From Parasponia andersonii (taxonomy: Eukaryota; Streptophyta; Magnoliopsida; Rosales; Cannabaceae): a stretch of 64,000 nt of DNA. The stretch lies in NCBI GenBank assembly GCA_002914805.1, contig JXTB01000003.1, positions 1,705,593 through 1,769,592 of the forward strand, read 5' to 3'. The position numbers and the translations under genes were made by a program. Of the stretch, positions 48,045 to 61,122 are shown piece by piece. The notes beneath the pieces are model-generated. The model worked only from the letters and a program-made list of their open reading frames with translations. It did no database searches and was not told where the DNA came from. Numbering within the stretch: position 1 is the first letter of the stretch; every line of letters starts with the position of its first letter.

Positions 48045-50189
48045 TGTAACATCTCGTATAAAAAAAAAAAAAGGTTGATTTATTTATATTATATAAATAA
48101 TATAAGGATAAAAGAAAATGACCATATAGACCTTAATTAATATATAGTGGTTTTGGGGGTTAATTTACTGATCGAATAAGTTTCTTTTAGATCTTTAAAA
48201 AACCCTAAGGTCTAATAATCTACTCAGATTTATAGGAAAGACAAAGAGATAATTCTGAGAAAAACAAGATAGTGAAGACTATTGCCATAGGTTATCGAGG
48301 CTCACTCTTAATCAATTAAGTTTTATGTTTTAGTTTGACTTTGGAATTGAGAGACTAAATACCTAGGGTTAGGGTTTTGAATTTTTCATTACTTATTTAT
48401 GAAATATAGGATGAATTTAATAGAGGATGAAACCTATTAATATTAGGATTCAAGCAAGATAAATTTTGAGTGATTTAGTTAGGTAAATAGAAAGTTATAG
48501 AGTTTTGAATATTTTACATAAGTAGAAAACACAACAATGATTGTGACGCATTTATAGAGGCTTTTAATAATCTGATTGGTCATATTTGATATGGTTAAAA
48601 AGATTATCGAATTACTTTCTAACAGTATATAATTCATCAAAAACGGATTTCTAAATAAAGAATTATAGCTAATTGAAGTGAGCATTATGAATTTAGAAAA
48701 TTTGACACTTAGAATAAAACATGATAGCAACTTGTCCGACTCTATAGAGCCCACGTATGGACTCTAAAATCACATTCTTGCCACTTTTAGGACCCTCATT
48801 ACTTGTAGTTTAGTGATTTTTAGAGGTATATCAGAATTGCTATTAATCGTAGAAAATTAAGATTACTTGAGAAAAGTAGAGTTGATCATAAAAAATTCAT
48901 AAGTAACAACTAATCATTGTTCTTTGTGCAATTAGAATGTGATTTCAGTAATTTGATACTTATATATGGTTTATATAATAATAAGTGCTTGAATAATTAC
49001 GTTGATCATTTTGATTAAATAGACAAAGTGAGCAAATGAAGTAAGTAAACCTGTAATCTTTTCTAGTAGTTCTCCTTGTCTAAAAGGTAAATAGTTTGTT
49101 GTTTTATTATTTCTTATAGAATCATGTTTACAAGGTATTTTCTTTAAAATATGATTTCAAATAAAAAAATATATTTTGGCAATAAGACTATTTATTAAAA
49201 GAATTCTATTTTATTGAAATAACATAATTTTTGTGAAAAATAGTATGATTCTATATTAATTTTATAGCAAATTATGGATCAATTATATAAATTATTGTTG
49301 AATATGGTTACAAAAAAATTATTTTAGAATGACTACATTATTATAATGAGGTAGAAGTAAAATTGTTTATGATTCGTCATTATAAATAAGTATTTTGAAA
49401 CTCTCTTTACTGACTATGCATATGGACCCAATCCATAAGAGTTATATGTAGACAATATTGATCTAAATATAAGGTTAAATGTAGTAGATTCAGACTTAGC
49501 TACATGTGTTATTTGTAGTAAATTTGGACCCGGCTACAAGAGTAATTGTGGCAGATTCGGATCTAGTCACAGAAATTAAATGTGGCTAGAGTCGTTAAAG
49601 ACTGTAGAGAAGTATAATTAAAATTGTTATTAATTAAAAGGGATTCAATAAGACAGATTTAGAAATTTATTACTTTTTTTGTCAAATTATTTACTAAATG
49701 GCTTGATTTGAATATTTTCAAAAGTATTTATTTTAGAAACCAAATTTGTTTTAAAAAACATTTGTTAATAATTTTGGATTACATATACTTGATCTAGTTA
49801 GTTAAGATTACTGGTTACTTATTGGGCTTCTAACTCACATTTTTATTTTTTCTTCTCAGGTTTTAAATATCATCAATTAAGAGGTTCATTAAGGAAGAAC
49901 TTGTTTGGGTAATTTGGATGCATTTGAGTTCATAAGTGAAAAGAAATACTCATTCATTTTTATTTAGAAAATATGAAGATTATAATGGTCAATTAGTGCA
50001 AATTTATTAGATTATAATATCTATTTTGTATAATTAATTTTTAAAATTTGGGGACTTAATAAAATTATTAAGTTGTACACGATTTATTAGTATTTATAAT
50101 TTTTGTGAATTATAAATAAATATCTTGCGTATTTATAAAACTTTACTTTTTAGGTATGCAGTGTAAGTCCTCGTAAGTGGAGTGTGACA
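48045..50189 (+). repeat. Probable solo LTR (about 2.1 kb)
   Basis: The block starts TGTAACATCTCG and ends GTGTGACA, the usual TG...CA style of plant gypsy LTRs, and has no internal coding region. The flanking five bases are CAATA on the left (48040-48044) and TAATA on the right (50190-50194), identical except for a C/T change. Around 49430-49600 it has the 'ggaccc' and 'gctaca' type segments common in long gypsy LTRs. Only one LTR is present, so recombination between two LTRs probably removed the rest. Confidence 0.55.
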
Positions 50190-50194
50190 TAATA

Positions 50195-53100
50195 TATTCC
50201 TAAGATATTTTTATATGATAAGCCTAATAGTCAAGGCAGAAAAGTGTGCGAGGAAAAGAAAAAAGGCCCATTTTTCTAGTTCCAACTATTAGAAATACAT
50301 CAACATTCCAAATCTCAAATCTCACGTCCTCTCGGTATTTCATTAGCTCACAAGTCATCAACAAAATGAAGTTCAACTAAAGATTCAAAACTAATATTGG
50401 GGACGTTTTTTTTTTTGGTCAAACTTGACGATTTTTTTAAAGTATTTTTCATGAAAAAGAATTCAAGAAGCACCTTATTAATGTAACTTGTTTGGAACAC
50501 TGGTATTAAAAAAATTTATAATGTCTATTTTTAAAAGAGAAAATGAAAGCAAAACTAGGTTCTGGGTCATTTTTAAAGTAAATTCCACACTAAAGCAAAA
50601 TAGAGTAAATGTCCTTTTACACCCGTGGATATAATCTACATACTAACTAAATCAGTTTTTATACAGAGTACTTTTATATGGATCCGATCTACATACTAAG
50701 TACACCTTATGGTTTTTTCTTGTTCATAGAGCTTCTTCATATAAATTTGTTCATAGAAAGGATATACTGCGAATCAGTATTTCTGTATTTTTACACCAAA
50801 ACATGAGAAGGAAAAAAAAAAAAAGAAAAGAAAAAGAACAGAGCAATTATTATTTTGAAAGAAAAAAAAAAGAGAGAAAGAACAGAGTAGGATACCATAA
50901 GAGAGTTCCATGGCAGGGTGGGAAGAAGGTTTTCGAATGAATCACTGACAACTTTATTTAACATTACGGTTTAATAATTTTATGTATGCTTGCTTGTTTT
51001 CTTTTCTGTTTTATTGCTCTCATTGCTAAAGGATTACAACATTTAATCCTCAATATAAATTTACATTATGGTCTACAGTTTTTTTTTTTTGGTTCACACG
51101 TGTGATTTGAGTAATGTTAGTGATACAAATCTCTTCTTTCGTTGAGACAATTTTAAAGCTTTTAAAGCATTTCGGATTGAGAGATTACACTATCCCAGCT
51201 TTGTTGATGAACAGGAAGGTTTAGGATTTTCTCTATCTGCACTGGTCGGCCTCTGCCCTGCAAACGTGTACAAGGCATATATTATCACTTATATATTATG
51301 ATCTTAGCTCTTAACGAGCCTTTAAGCACCCGTTTATGTTGTGGATTAAATGGAATATAATGATTGATAAATTTTTGTTATATTATTTATAGTAGTTAAT
51401 ATTTTTTTTTATAATATGATAGGATATTGTTGAAAATATTACGAAATATTTTTATACTGAAATACATCGATGATTAATTTGATAGCTTTTTGTTTGGCAT
51501 GTTTTGTTGCTCGTCCTCACTGCAATTAGAAAAGAAAGAATTAGAATGGAAAAAAAGAATTAGATTATCTTTTTTTTTAATAAAAAGAAAAGTAATGAAT
51601 TTTTTGTTGTCAAAATGTGAAGCATTTATTCACATTTATTTCTAAGTATATATAAATTAATTATCTAGTTAATTTTTACTTTCTTGATATTTCTGTTGAT
51701 ATTGTCTCTGATTTGAAATGTAAAATGATATATTATTAATTAAATGATAGATAATATATTTTATATATTATAAAATTAAGTGTAAATTGATAGTAATATT
51801 TTCCTTTTCTGTAATTTTGTTTTTGGATCTAGTTACCATATATGAGTCGTTAACATAAAATGTTAGAATATTATAATTACATACAAAACTGAAATTGATT
51901 TTTATATCTATATGTACTTTGCTATATAAACTATGCTAATTGATCTTATGCTTCTATTTTATAATTGAGAATGATAATAATGAAATCGTGGGCACAATAT
52001 GTAAATCGTCAAAATTAAATCTTCAGTACAATATTTTAATTGCTTATAAAATTACAATCCACCAAATTAAATATACAAAACTTTAAATGATATACATAAT
52101 AGAATGCAATATATAATAGCAATAAAATTTGTTTAATAATTTGACACCAAAATCAATTACAATCTTCTTTTTTCTTCTTTCTTTGCCTTCCTCCGGAATA
52201 AAATCTTCATGCTCTTTTTTGAATAAAAAGACCAAAATTATCCACCAATCAAGTAAAATTGATTTTTTGTTTTAAATGTATAATATATGGAGAAAAATAC
52301 ATCTAGATAAACATATAAATATACACAAAATTTGGCTGAGACATATGAAAATATCATTAATATATGGAAAATGGATATGATAAGATATTTTTAAATGTCT
52401 ATTTGACTATCTAAGAAATTGTTTTCCAGATATAAAAAATAAATATTTTTAGTAATTAGATAACCATTTGAAACATTATCAGCATATATAAAAATCTGCT
52501 ATGTATATCATACTAATCAAATAACGGAACAAAATCATAGGAGAATGATGCAGAATTTTCCAAAAACTGCCAAGTGAATAAGAGTAATAAAAAAAAGAAA
52601 AACTATTTAAAAAAAGCAGTATAAAACAAATACTGAAAAATAAATAAATATAAAAAATCAGAAATTATCTATAAAAACAGAATAAAATCACAAAGAAGAA
52701 AAAAAATACATTTTTCTCCTAAATGCATTTTTTTTTTAAGCCTCAAGATTTTATCTTTTGAAAATTGAATAATTAAAAAAAAATAAACGCTAAAAAGATC
52801 ACATAAGGTATATCTACATAGTTCAATAAGTCCTTCTCATTAAAGAATGCTCAAAAGATAGGATTAAAGAAATAAATGAGTAAAGAAAGATAAAATTATC
52901 AACATAGAAAATAAATTTGAGAAAATAACATCACTTTCCAAATATATAAAGAGTCCAACAAAGGTTAATATGCTCAACAATTTTTGAGCAATTAATATAT
53001 TACCCCATATAATAAGAGAATTAATAATCATCAGTGTCAAATATATAAAGAGTTATAAAATATGATCAAAAAGACATTAAAGAAACAAAAACTCTGAATA

Positions 53101-55398
53101 AAACAGTGATAAAAGAATATCTGCCAGAGTAACGAAGAAACCAGGAGAATATTTAAAAAAACAAAAGTCAATCTATCAGTCAAAACTAGCATAAAAAACT
53201 AATCTGGCTGAGTTACAAATAGCTAAAGTAAAAAGACTAGAAAGCTACGTCCATACAATGACCACAGAACAAAGATCCAAGAGGCAGAACCACCAGATTA
53301 TATTATTAAAAACCCCAAAAAAAAGAAAGAAAAGAAAAAGAAGGAAATAAAATTATTATTATTTGTATATATTTGGATAGTGAAAATTTCTAAAAAAAGA
53401 AAAAGAAAAGATCAGAATCAAATATTCAGCAGAACAACGAATGGAAAAAAAAAATCAGATACAAAACCATTAAATAAAATATGAAAATATTTTCCAATTT
53501 CTAATATATAAATAAAAAGACAAAAATGTTAACAATGCATATTAATAAACAACATAACAAAATCTAATTACATTTAAATCCAACAATAAAAGCAGATAAA
53601 CAAATACTATTAACCAACAACAAAAACAGATAAATAAACACTAAAATAGTGTACACTAATTAATAAGACAATAACATCTAATTGAATTCAGAACTAATAA
53701 TAGATTTCAATAAAATGATTTAACAGTGCATAACATTTAATACAATAACAAAAGAATAACTATCTTAATAGTACACGTATAGAATATAAAACCAACATTA
53801 ATTAAGAACAGAAAAAAATTCAGCTAAAACTCAAAGAAACAAAAAAAGAAAAAAAATACATGATAAATGGTAATAAATATTTATAGTACTTGACAAAGTC
53901 CCAAGAAAAACCCTCCAAACCAAGTTCAAACAGGTACAAATTATGTCAAGAGCAAGACATGAGAAAAAACTACACTAAACACACACAATTGACGAGGAAA
54001 GTAATGGACATGGGAAATTTTGGGCAACAACTAAATTAGAGACAGGTAGAATAAAGAAGATAATATTTAAGTTTAGTGTATATATATATATATATATAAT
54101 TGAATAGCAGTAAAACTAATATCAAAATATTAAAAAAAATAAACTAGATACATGACAGTATATAAAGCCAGCAACTACTAACAATACATTAATTATATAA
54201 AAATAAATAAATTAATTAACTCTCATAGACTTACTCAACACGAAATCTTGACTTTTATACTCTTTTTTTTTTCAATCTAAATAATAATAAAATATCAACA
54301 AAGCATTAAATAATCTTAGACCATAAATATAAACTAACAGATCATCTACAACAAAGTAAAGATAATAATTAGCATCAAAAAGATCTACTAATAATACATG
54401 AATTAAAAAAATCAGAGATTTAACACAAAACTCTAATTTTTTTTCATTCTTTTTTTTATAATCTGAATAATAACAAAATATCAATAAAGTAGTAAATAAT
54501 AGGTCTCAGATCAAAAATGTAAACTGATAAATCATCTGAAGCAAAAAGGGAGATGATAATCAACACCAAAAAAATTGGAAAGGGTTAACAAATATCAACC
54601 AAAAAAATATTTAGAAAAATAATAAATAATTCCGATAAAGCTTTAGAACATTCTGTAGAAATTTCCTTGACAAAAAAAATGGGGAAAAACTATAAGCAAT
54701 TTCCTATATTAATAAACATAAAACTACAGAAGCTTTTTGCTTGGCACTGAGATTTTTAAATGATGCCAGAACTCGAGAACTGGGTTGAGTTAGGTCTGAG
54801 GAGATGAATAATATAATTTTGCGGTCCATTCCTTGTTATCCCAAATCGGAGATGCTAATAATGGTGCTAAAATTTGACTTTTAAGACCGCCCCTTCAAAT
54901 GGGTTGCATATAGAGTAAAATGAATTAGTACTAATGTACATTAGCCGGCTGATACGTTCTTTACTCGTTTTTGGATGTATCGGTGAGAGAAAATGTTCAA
55001 CCACTTCTTTCTAGATTTTCAGGTTGAATGATGTGATTCTTAGGTGGCAGTCAATGAGTAACGTAATAAATACTAATCGGTTATGTGCTACTGCATTAAT
55101 TAAATTATTTAGTTTAGAATCCATGTTTAAAAGAATAATTTACTATTTTCTAAAAGTGAAGATTGAGACATTAAAATCTTACATTAAAAATTTACATCAG
55201 TAATATAATATCATTTTTAATCACATAATTTTAAGTGACGTGGGTTTATCTTAAATTAAGAAATAATTAAAATATATATCACATCATGTGGTTTAAGTTT
55301 AGAATGCAATATTTTAGTGTCTCTATCTTTATCTTTTTTTTAAGAATTTATATATATATATATATATATAACTATTTCGCTTTTTTCTCTTCTAATTT
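50195..55398. other. AT-rich intergenic region without recognisable genes
   Basis: About 5.2 kb of very AT-rich DNA with many homopolymer runs and simple repeats, for example (TA)n near 54077-54098 and 55347-55371. I found no protein-coding signal on either strand. The 70-codon minus-strand frame at 54272-54484 lies in a repeated AT-rich segment and looks like chance. Confidence 0.55.
54200..54585. repeat. Two-copy direct repeat, period about 187 bases
   Basis: The segment from the T run at about 54264 to 54390 (aatctaaataataataaaat..., aactaacagatcatct...) recurs at about 54451-54580 (aatctgaataataacaaaat..., aactgataaatcatct...) with many substitutions. It is non-coding, of unknown origin, and perhaps a decayed transposon. 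Confidence 0.5.
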
Positions 55399-55448
55399 AG
55401 AGACTGGAATCTCATTCTTCCTGCTAATCTCCAATTTGCCACTTCACT
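55399..55448 (+). pseudogene. P450 exon 5 relic, about 50 bases
   Basis: 'agactggaatctcattcttc' and 'ctgctaatctccaatttgcc' followed by 'acttcac' match gene E at about 47044-47108 (the segment after ExxR), with about 15 bases deleted. It shows that another P450 copy once lay between genes E and F. Confidence 0.6.
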
Positions 55449-56360
55449 AGGAATATTGTAACGTGTAGTGATATTGTGAGAATTAGTTTTTCTATGTTGA
55501 AAATAAATTAATATCATTCAATGGAGAAGTGGGAACTCTTGCAAGCAAAACTAGGTTTGTTTTTTTTTCCCCCTCAACAGATATACAACTTGGTCTAGAC
55601 ACGTTTCAGTTACAAAGTCGCGGTTGTAATTTTTGTTCTTGGCCAATTATGTGTTTAACAGCAGTAGTTTCAATTTTTTTAAAAAAGTGTTTAGTTTTGT
55701 AAGATTCGAGAATTTTGTTAAAAGATGTCCCTTATTCGACTAGTCCAAGCTTGGTGATGGATTTTTCTATTTGGAGATATTAATATCTATGAACGCACTC
55801 GTAGGCCAAAAATTGAATGACCAATAAAACCAATGTCAATTGAGTACTCCAGCATAAATTGTCATTCGTATTTGGAATCCAAGCAATGGTCAAATACTAG
55901 TGTTCAATAAGAAAATGGTCAAATACTAATGTTCAATAAGAAAATAATTAGTGGCTTTACTATTCTATTTTTCTGATCATAAAAACTTCAATTTACTAAA
56001 CAACATGCAGAAAAGCCAGACTAGGTGTGATTGGAGCATAAACCCTGCCCAATAATGTCTTCTTTTGTCTGACATGAGCCTAAATACAAAAGAATAATTT
56101 TCAAGGCTTGGTCGCTTGGAAGTTTTTGACAATGACTAGTTACAAATTTCACCATTTGTCATCATTTATAAGATACATGTATAATTAGAGGACAATCATG
56201 TTGGTTTATGCTTTTTACAAGAGTACATAATATTTAGTGTATACATATCTGCCCCATATAAAATAGAGAGAAGGTGACCCTTAAGCGGCTAAAGTCCTAA
56301 CCAAGGTCGCCTCTGTGTTGGCTCTTGTGGTCAAGTGAGCATGACTTTGCGTTTAGTATC
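55449..56360. other. Intergenic spacer
   Basis: No gene is visible. A 31-base unit (aatggtcaaatacta.tgttcaataag) is tandemly duplicated at about 55886-55945. Confidence 0.45.
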
Positions 56361-56775
56361 ATAGGTATCAATTTGGCTAATGAAAATTTAACATGCATAT
56401 TTTTTTATTGTAAAAAATAAAAGAGAGAAAGAGCATTAATGATGCACATCTTTTCATGCATTTCATTATAACCATTGGATCATCATTAGATGGTGATCCA
56501 ACGGCTAAAAAAAAAATACCTACCTATAGGTAAAGAAAAAATATATATATATGGGCACCAATCCAGTAGGTGTTTTTTTTTTTTTACTTATGCATAGGTA
56601 TCAATTTAGCCAATGAAAATTTAGCATGCATATTTTTTTATTATAAAAAATAAAAAATAAAAAAAAAAAAATGATGCACATCTTTTCATGCATTTCATTA
56701 TAACCATTGGATCATCATTAGATGGTGATCCAACGGCTAAAAAAAAAATACCTACCTATAGGTAAAAAAAAAAAT
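56361..56775. repeat. Direct repeat of about 170 bases with internal palindromes
   Basis: Unit 1 (about 56363-56533) and unit 2 (about 56597-56770) are nearly identical from 'taggtatcaattt' to 'cctacctataggta'. Each contains a near-palindrome centred on 'catcattagatggtg' and a perfect palindrome TACCTATAGGTA. It is non-coding, possibly two copies of a MITE-like element or a local duplication. Confidence 0.6.
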
Positions 56776-56793
56776 ACTTATTGAATTGAAAAG

Positions 56794-56794
<1 letters not shown>

Positions 56795-56832
<38 letters not shown>
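56795..56832. repeat. (TA)n microsatellite
   Basis: An uninterrupted TA dinucleotide run of about 19 units. Confidence 0.95.
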
Positions 56833-56835
<3 letters not shown>

Positions 56836-57412
56836 GAATATCAAATTACAAAATTTCAGGTTTAAAAGGATTGTCCCTGTTCATGAGTCATGACGTCTGC
56901 TTTCCTAAATGTGTTAATATGTTATGCTCCAATGGATACTTATTTATGTAGGTCTGATATTGTATGTCAATAATAAGGCCATTTGAGAAAGTGACAGAAT
57001 GGATGACATCTTGTTTGTATCATCATTTTCAGAATAAACTGAAATAAGATTAAGGGTCTGACGCTTTACTTATAATTCATATATGAATTATTATAATTAA
57101 CCAAAGTCGAAATAAAATTAAATTGCTAAGATAGAAAAGAAAGGTAAATACACAAGAAAAATGAGAGCCTTGGGAGACGTTATAATAGTTTTTTCAACCT
57201 TCGTGGGCCTTTTTTTACTTGTAGCTCTTGTAAAGGTATTTCACAAACTATGGTGGGTTCCTACTCAGATACAGAAATTAATGGCTTCTCAAGGAATCAA
57301 AGGTCCATCTTGCAGAATCATCCATAGAAGCACCAAACAAATCTCCTCCATAAAAAGTTATGCCATGAAGAGACCTATGTGTTTGTCACATGACATAGTT
57401 TCTATAGCTCAG

Positions 57413-58069
57413 TGTCACAACCCTAGTCTCAAAATAGATAATCGTGCAATACTTAGCATAATCCGTCACACTAAATCAACCTACCAATACTCAAGAAAAT
57501 GACTTAGAGTAAGTTGTGAGATAAAGTAGCAAAGGATAAGAGAGTTTAAGTGAATAAAAGCTTTGTATTACTCTTAGAATGCTTACAATTCTCACAAATA
57601 GGACTTGTATACAAATGAATCAAAGGGGTCCTTTATATAGGCAAATTCTAAACCAACCAAGAGTTATGATCATACGAAGTGACATAATCTTACAGAGGGT
57701 ATAGAATATTCCCAAATAAAGTAGTAATATCTACAAAGATATTTACATGGAGAAATCTTGAACAAGCATGGCCTAGATCCTTTTAGGAGATTCACCCACT
57801 ATCTTGACTTTTTTAAGTCATTCTAGGAGTTTCTAGGACCAACTTAACCCATTTACACTATTCGGCCTTGTCTAGAACCTTCTAGGACTTAATAGCACCA
57901 TCTAGAGACTTCTAGCATGGCCAAGATCTCTCTTGATCATTCTAGAAGTGTCTACTACGTTCTAGGGTCTTTCTCTATTCTATTGGGTGAGCAGTATATA
58001 TAAAGGATCTTAGAGCCATGGGCAGCAACATTTGGATTTTGAGGAGCCAAATGAGTGGGGTGTAATACC
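57413..58069 (-). repeat. 3' LTR of gypsy element 4
   Basis: On the + strand it starts TGTCACAACCC and ends near TGTAATACC, followed by the complement of a purine-rich tract (ctccccc). It pairs with 62749-63401. About one base in five differs over the first 100 bases, almost all transitions. Confidence 0.82.
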
Positions 58070-58078
58070 CTCCCCCAC

Positions 58079-60660
58079 TCAAGCTCGCGACGTCCCTGTC
58101 GTGCCATCGACTTTGAACCGCTTGATATGGTTTTTATATTTCCATAAGGCATACTCATGCTCCCAGCTAGCCTCGGCCTTAGGCACATTCTTCCATTTCG
58201 CTAAGTATTCTCGATAATTAGGTATACCACATTGGCAGATCAAGCGATCGGCCAGAATACACTCCACCTCTTTATCAAAAGAGGTTACTACCGCAGTAAA
58301 AGCCCTTTTAGACTCACCCCTAAAAAGGTCTTCCTCGTCTCCATTGTAGGGTTTTAGCAAGCTAACATGGAAGACATGAAAAATCTTTAATTTAGTAGGG
58401 AGTTGAAGTTTATAGGAGACCTTACTCACATGCTTGAGAATCGGAAATGGACCTTCATACTTGCGTACTAACCTTTTACGTACATTTCTCAAGGTTTTAA
58501 ATTGTTGAGGTAGCAGCTTGACAATGACTAAATCCCCCTCTTGATACTCAACATGCCTCTTCTTTTTGTCGATCTACTTCTTCATTCTTTTAAAAGTTTT
58601 ATTTAAGTAAGGATCTAGCCAACTCCGCTTACTCATGCTATGCCTTAGCAAACTTGAATGCTGTAGGACTTTCTCACCGTAAATTATCACTAAGGCATGT
58701 GGAGTCATAGGTTGTTGACCCATGTCTATCTTGAAGGGACTCTTGCCTGTAGACTCGCTCCTTTGGAGGTTAAAGGAGAATTAGGCTACATCAAGTAATT
58801 TTGCTTAATCTTTTTTATTGGCACTCACAAAGTGCCTCAAGTATAGCTCTAACAAAATGCTCATCCTTTCTGTCTGGCCATCATTTTGGGGGTGAAAGCT
58901 AGTAGAAAAGTTCAAGTCTAAACCCATTAATTTGAACAATTCTGTCCAAAACCTTTCAGTGAATCGGAGGTCATGATCGCTTATAGTATTTGACAGGACT
59001 CCCCAGAGCTTCATAACGTGCTTCATGAAGAGTCGTGTGGTCTCATCGGTAGGACAATTAGGTAAAGCATATATGAAGGTGGCATACTTGCTACAGTGAT
59101 CAACTACCACTATAATATTGCCAAAACCTTCCGACTTAGGCAGACTAGTGATAAAGTCCGTAGAGACACTATCCCAATATCTCTCAAGAATGGAGAGAGG
59201 TTCCAACAATCCACCCAGTGATTGTTATTCTACCTTGTCTTATTGGTATACAAAGTAAGTTCGTACATAGGCCTCGACATCATCCCTCAGTTGAGGCCAA
59301 CTGTAGATAGTTTTGATAAGAGCAAGAATGCGATTCTGACCTAGGTGTCTAACCCACAAAGAATCGTAGCATTGTTTAATAAGCTCTTTTTCTTAAGTTC
59401 CCCCACTTAGACACATAGAGTCGATTGCCTTTGATGCAAAGAAGTCCGTTGCTTAGCCAAAAGTATCTCTTTTTTCCTTCCTTTACTAGGGACAGCAGGC
59501 TCTTTGAAAGAATATCATGTTCTAGCCCTTCCTTGATTTTCTCCATCAAGGTGCTATTAGGCCTACTTAAGGTGGCCAACTCCACCTTTCGACTTAAGGT
59601 ATCTGCCACTACATTGGCTTTCCCAAGTTTGTATTCAAGTCTATAGTCAAATTTTGCCAAGAAGTCTTGCCACCAAGCTTGCTTGGGACTCAATTTTTTC
59701 TAAGTTTGAGAGTAGCTTGTGCCTACATTGTCAGTTATGATCATAAACTGAGTACCCAACAAGTAGTGTCGCCATACTCTTAGGTAGTGGATAATGGTAA
59801 TCATCTCTTTTTCTTGCACTGTGTAGCGTCTCTCGGTGTTATTGAGCTTACGGCTTTTATAAGTAATAGGACGCCCTTCTTGCATTAGTACTCTACCAAT
59901 AGCAAAATTAGAGGCATTCATGTAGAGCTCATATGCCTTGGAGTGTTCAGACAAGCTAAGAATCGACCCTTCCCTGATTACCTTCTTCAAGTCTTCAAAT
60001 AAGTTTTGATAATCGTCTGTCCACTCCTAAGACTTGTTCTTTTTGAGCAGATTAGTAAGTGGCGCTGCTCTTGCTGAGTAGGATTTAATGAACTACCTAT
60101 AGTAGTTCACAAGTCCAAGGAAAGATCTCAACTCTAGTATCTTAGTAGGAGGTTCTCACTCTTGGATAGCTCACACCTTGACTTATTCATCATAAGTCTC
60201 TCATCTTTTATCTTATACCCTAGGAACATCATTTCCTCTTGGGCAAAAGAGTATTTCTCCTTCTTGATGAATAATTGGTTCTCCTTCAAGACCTTGAATA
60301 CCTTTCTCAAATGTTCTAGGTATTCTTCCATAGATGATTATATCATCAAGGTAGACTATCACAAACCAATCGAGGTAGGGATGGAATAGTTTATTCGTAA
60401 GGGTGCAAAAGGTAGAATAGTTTATTCATAAGGGTGCAAAAAGTAGCAGGTATATTGATAAGACCAAATGGTATGACTAAGAACTCATAAGTACCATACC
60501 TTATCATGCACGTGGTCTTAGGCTCATATCCTTCTGCTATGCATACTTGGTAGTACCCCGAGCGCAAATCAAGCTTTGAGAAGTATCTAGCTTTCCTAAG
60601 TTGATCGAATAAGTCAACAATAAGTGAGATGAAGTACTTGTTCACGGTCACTTTATTAAG
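58079..60660 (-). pseudogene. Gypsy 4 pol: reverse transcriptase, RNase H, integrase, chromodomain
   Basis: From high to low: reverse transcriptase (60651-60391, then 60331-60134), RNase H (59990-59700 and 59693-59376), integrase zinc region (about 59380-59260), integrase core (59209-58805) and C-terminal region with chromodomain (58492-58079; VECILADRLI, EYLAKWKNVPKAEASWEHEY). RNase H starts with an Asn at the first catalytic position (YMNAS). Stops and shifts separate the pieces. The chromodomain is intact in sequence and is the mark of chromoviruses. Confidence 0.83.
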
Positions 60661-61122
60661 AGCTTAGTAATTAATACACATCTTTAGTGAGCCATTTTTT
60701 TTCTTCTGGAACAACACCGAAGCACCAAAAAGGGCTTTGGAAGGCTTGATGAAACCCACATCAAGCAACTCCTTTAGTTGTTTCCAGAGTTCTGCTAACT
60801 CTGGAGAGGCCATTCAATAAGGACTCATTGTGGGTGGTCTTGTGCCTAGCTCAAGCTCGATTTTATAATCTACTTCTCTCCTAGGTGGAAGTTTATTGGG
60901 TTGGGCATTAGGCATCATATCTTAGAATTCATCCAAGACAACTTGCACCTCTATAACTAAGTTACCTTGACGTTCCAACTCTTCATCATCGTGCTCCTTT
61001 AGGATGGCCAAGTAACTCTTCTCCTCCCTTCTCAAGCCCCTTTTTGAATTGAAGTACATAGAGTACATTGTTTCTTGCTTTCATAGACTGCTCTGTTGGT
61101 ACCATACAAGTCTTTTTACCAT

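Noticed and set aside
48479-48754. 91-codon minus-strand frame
   Set aside because: It is in the probable solo LTR, with AT-rich codon use and no recognisable domain.
54272-54484. 70-codon minus-strand frame
   Set aside because: It lies in an AT-rich direct repeat, is Tyr/Leu/Phe-rich by composition, and the second repeat copy does not preserve it.
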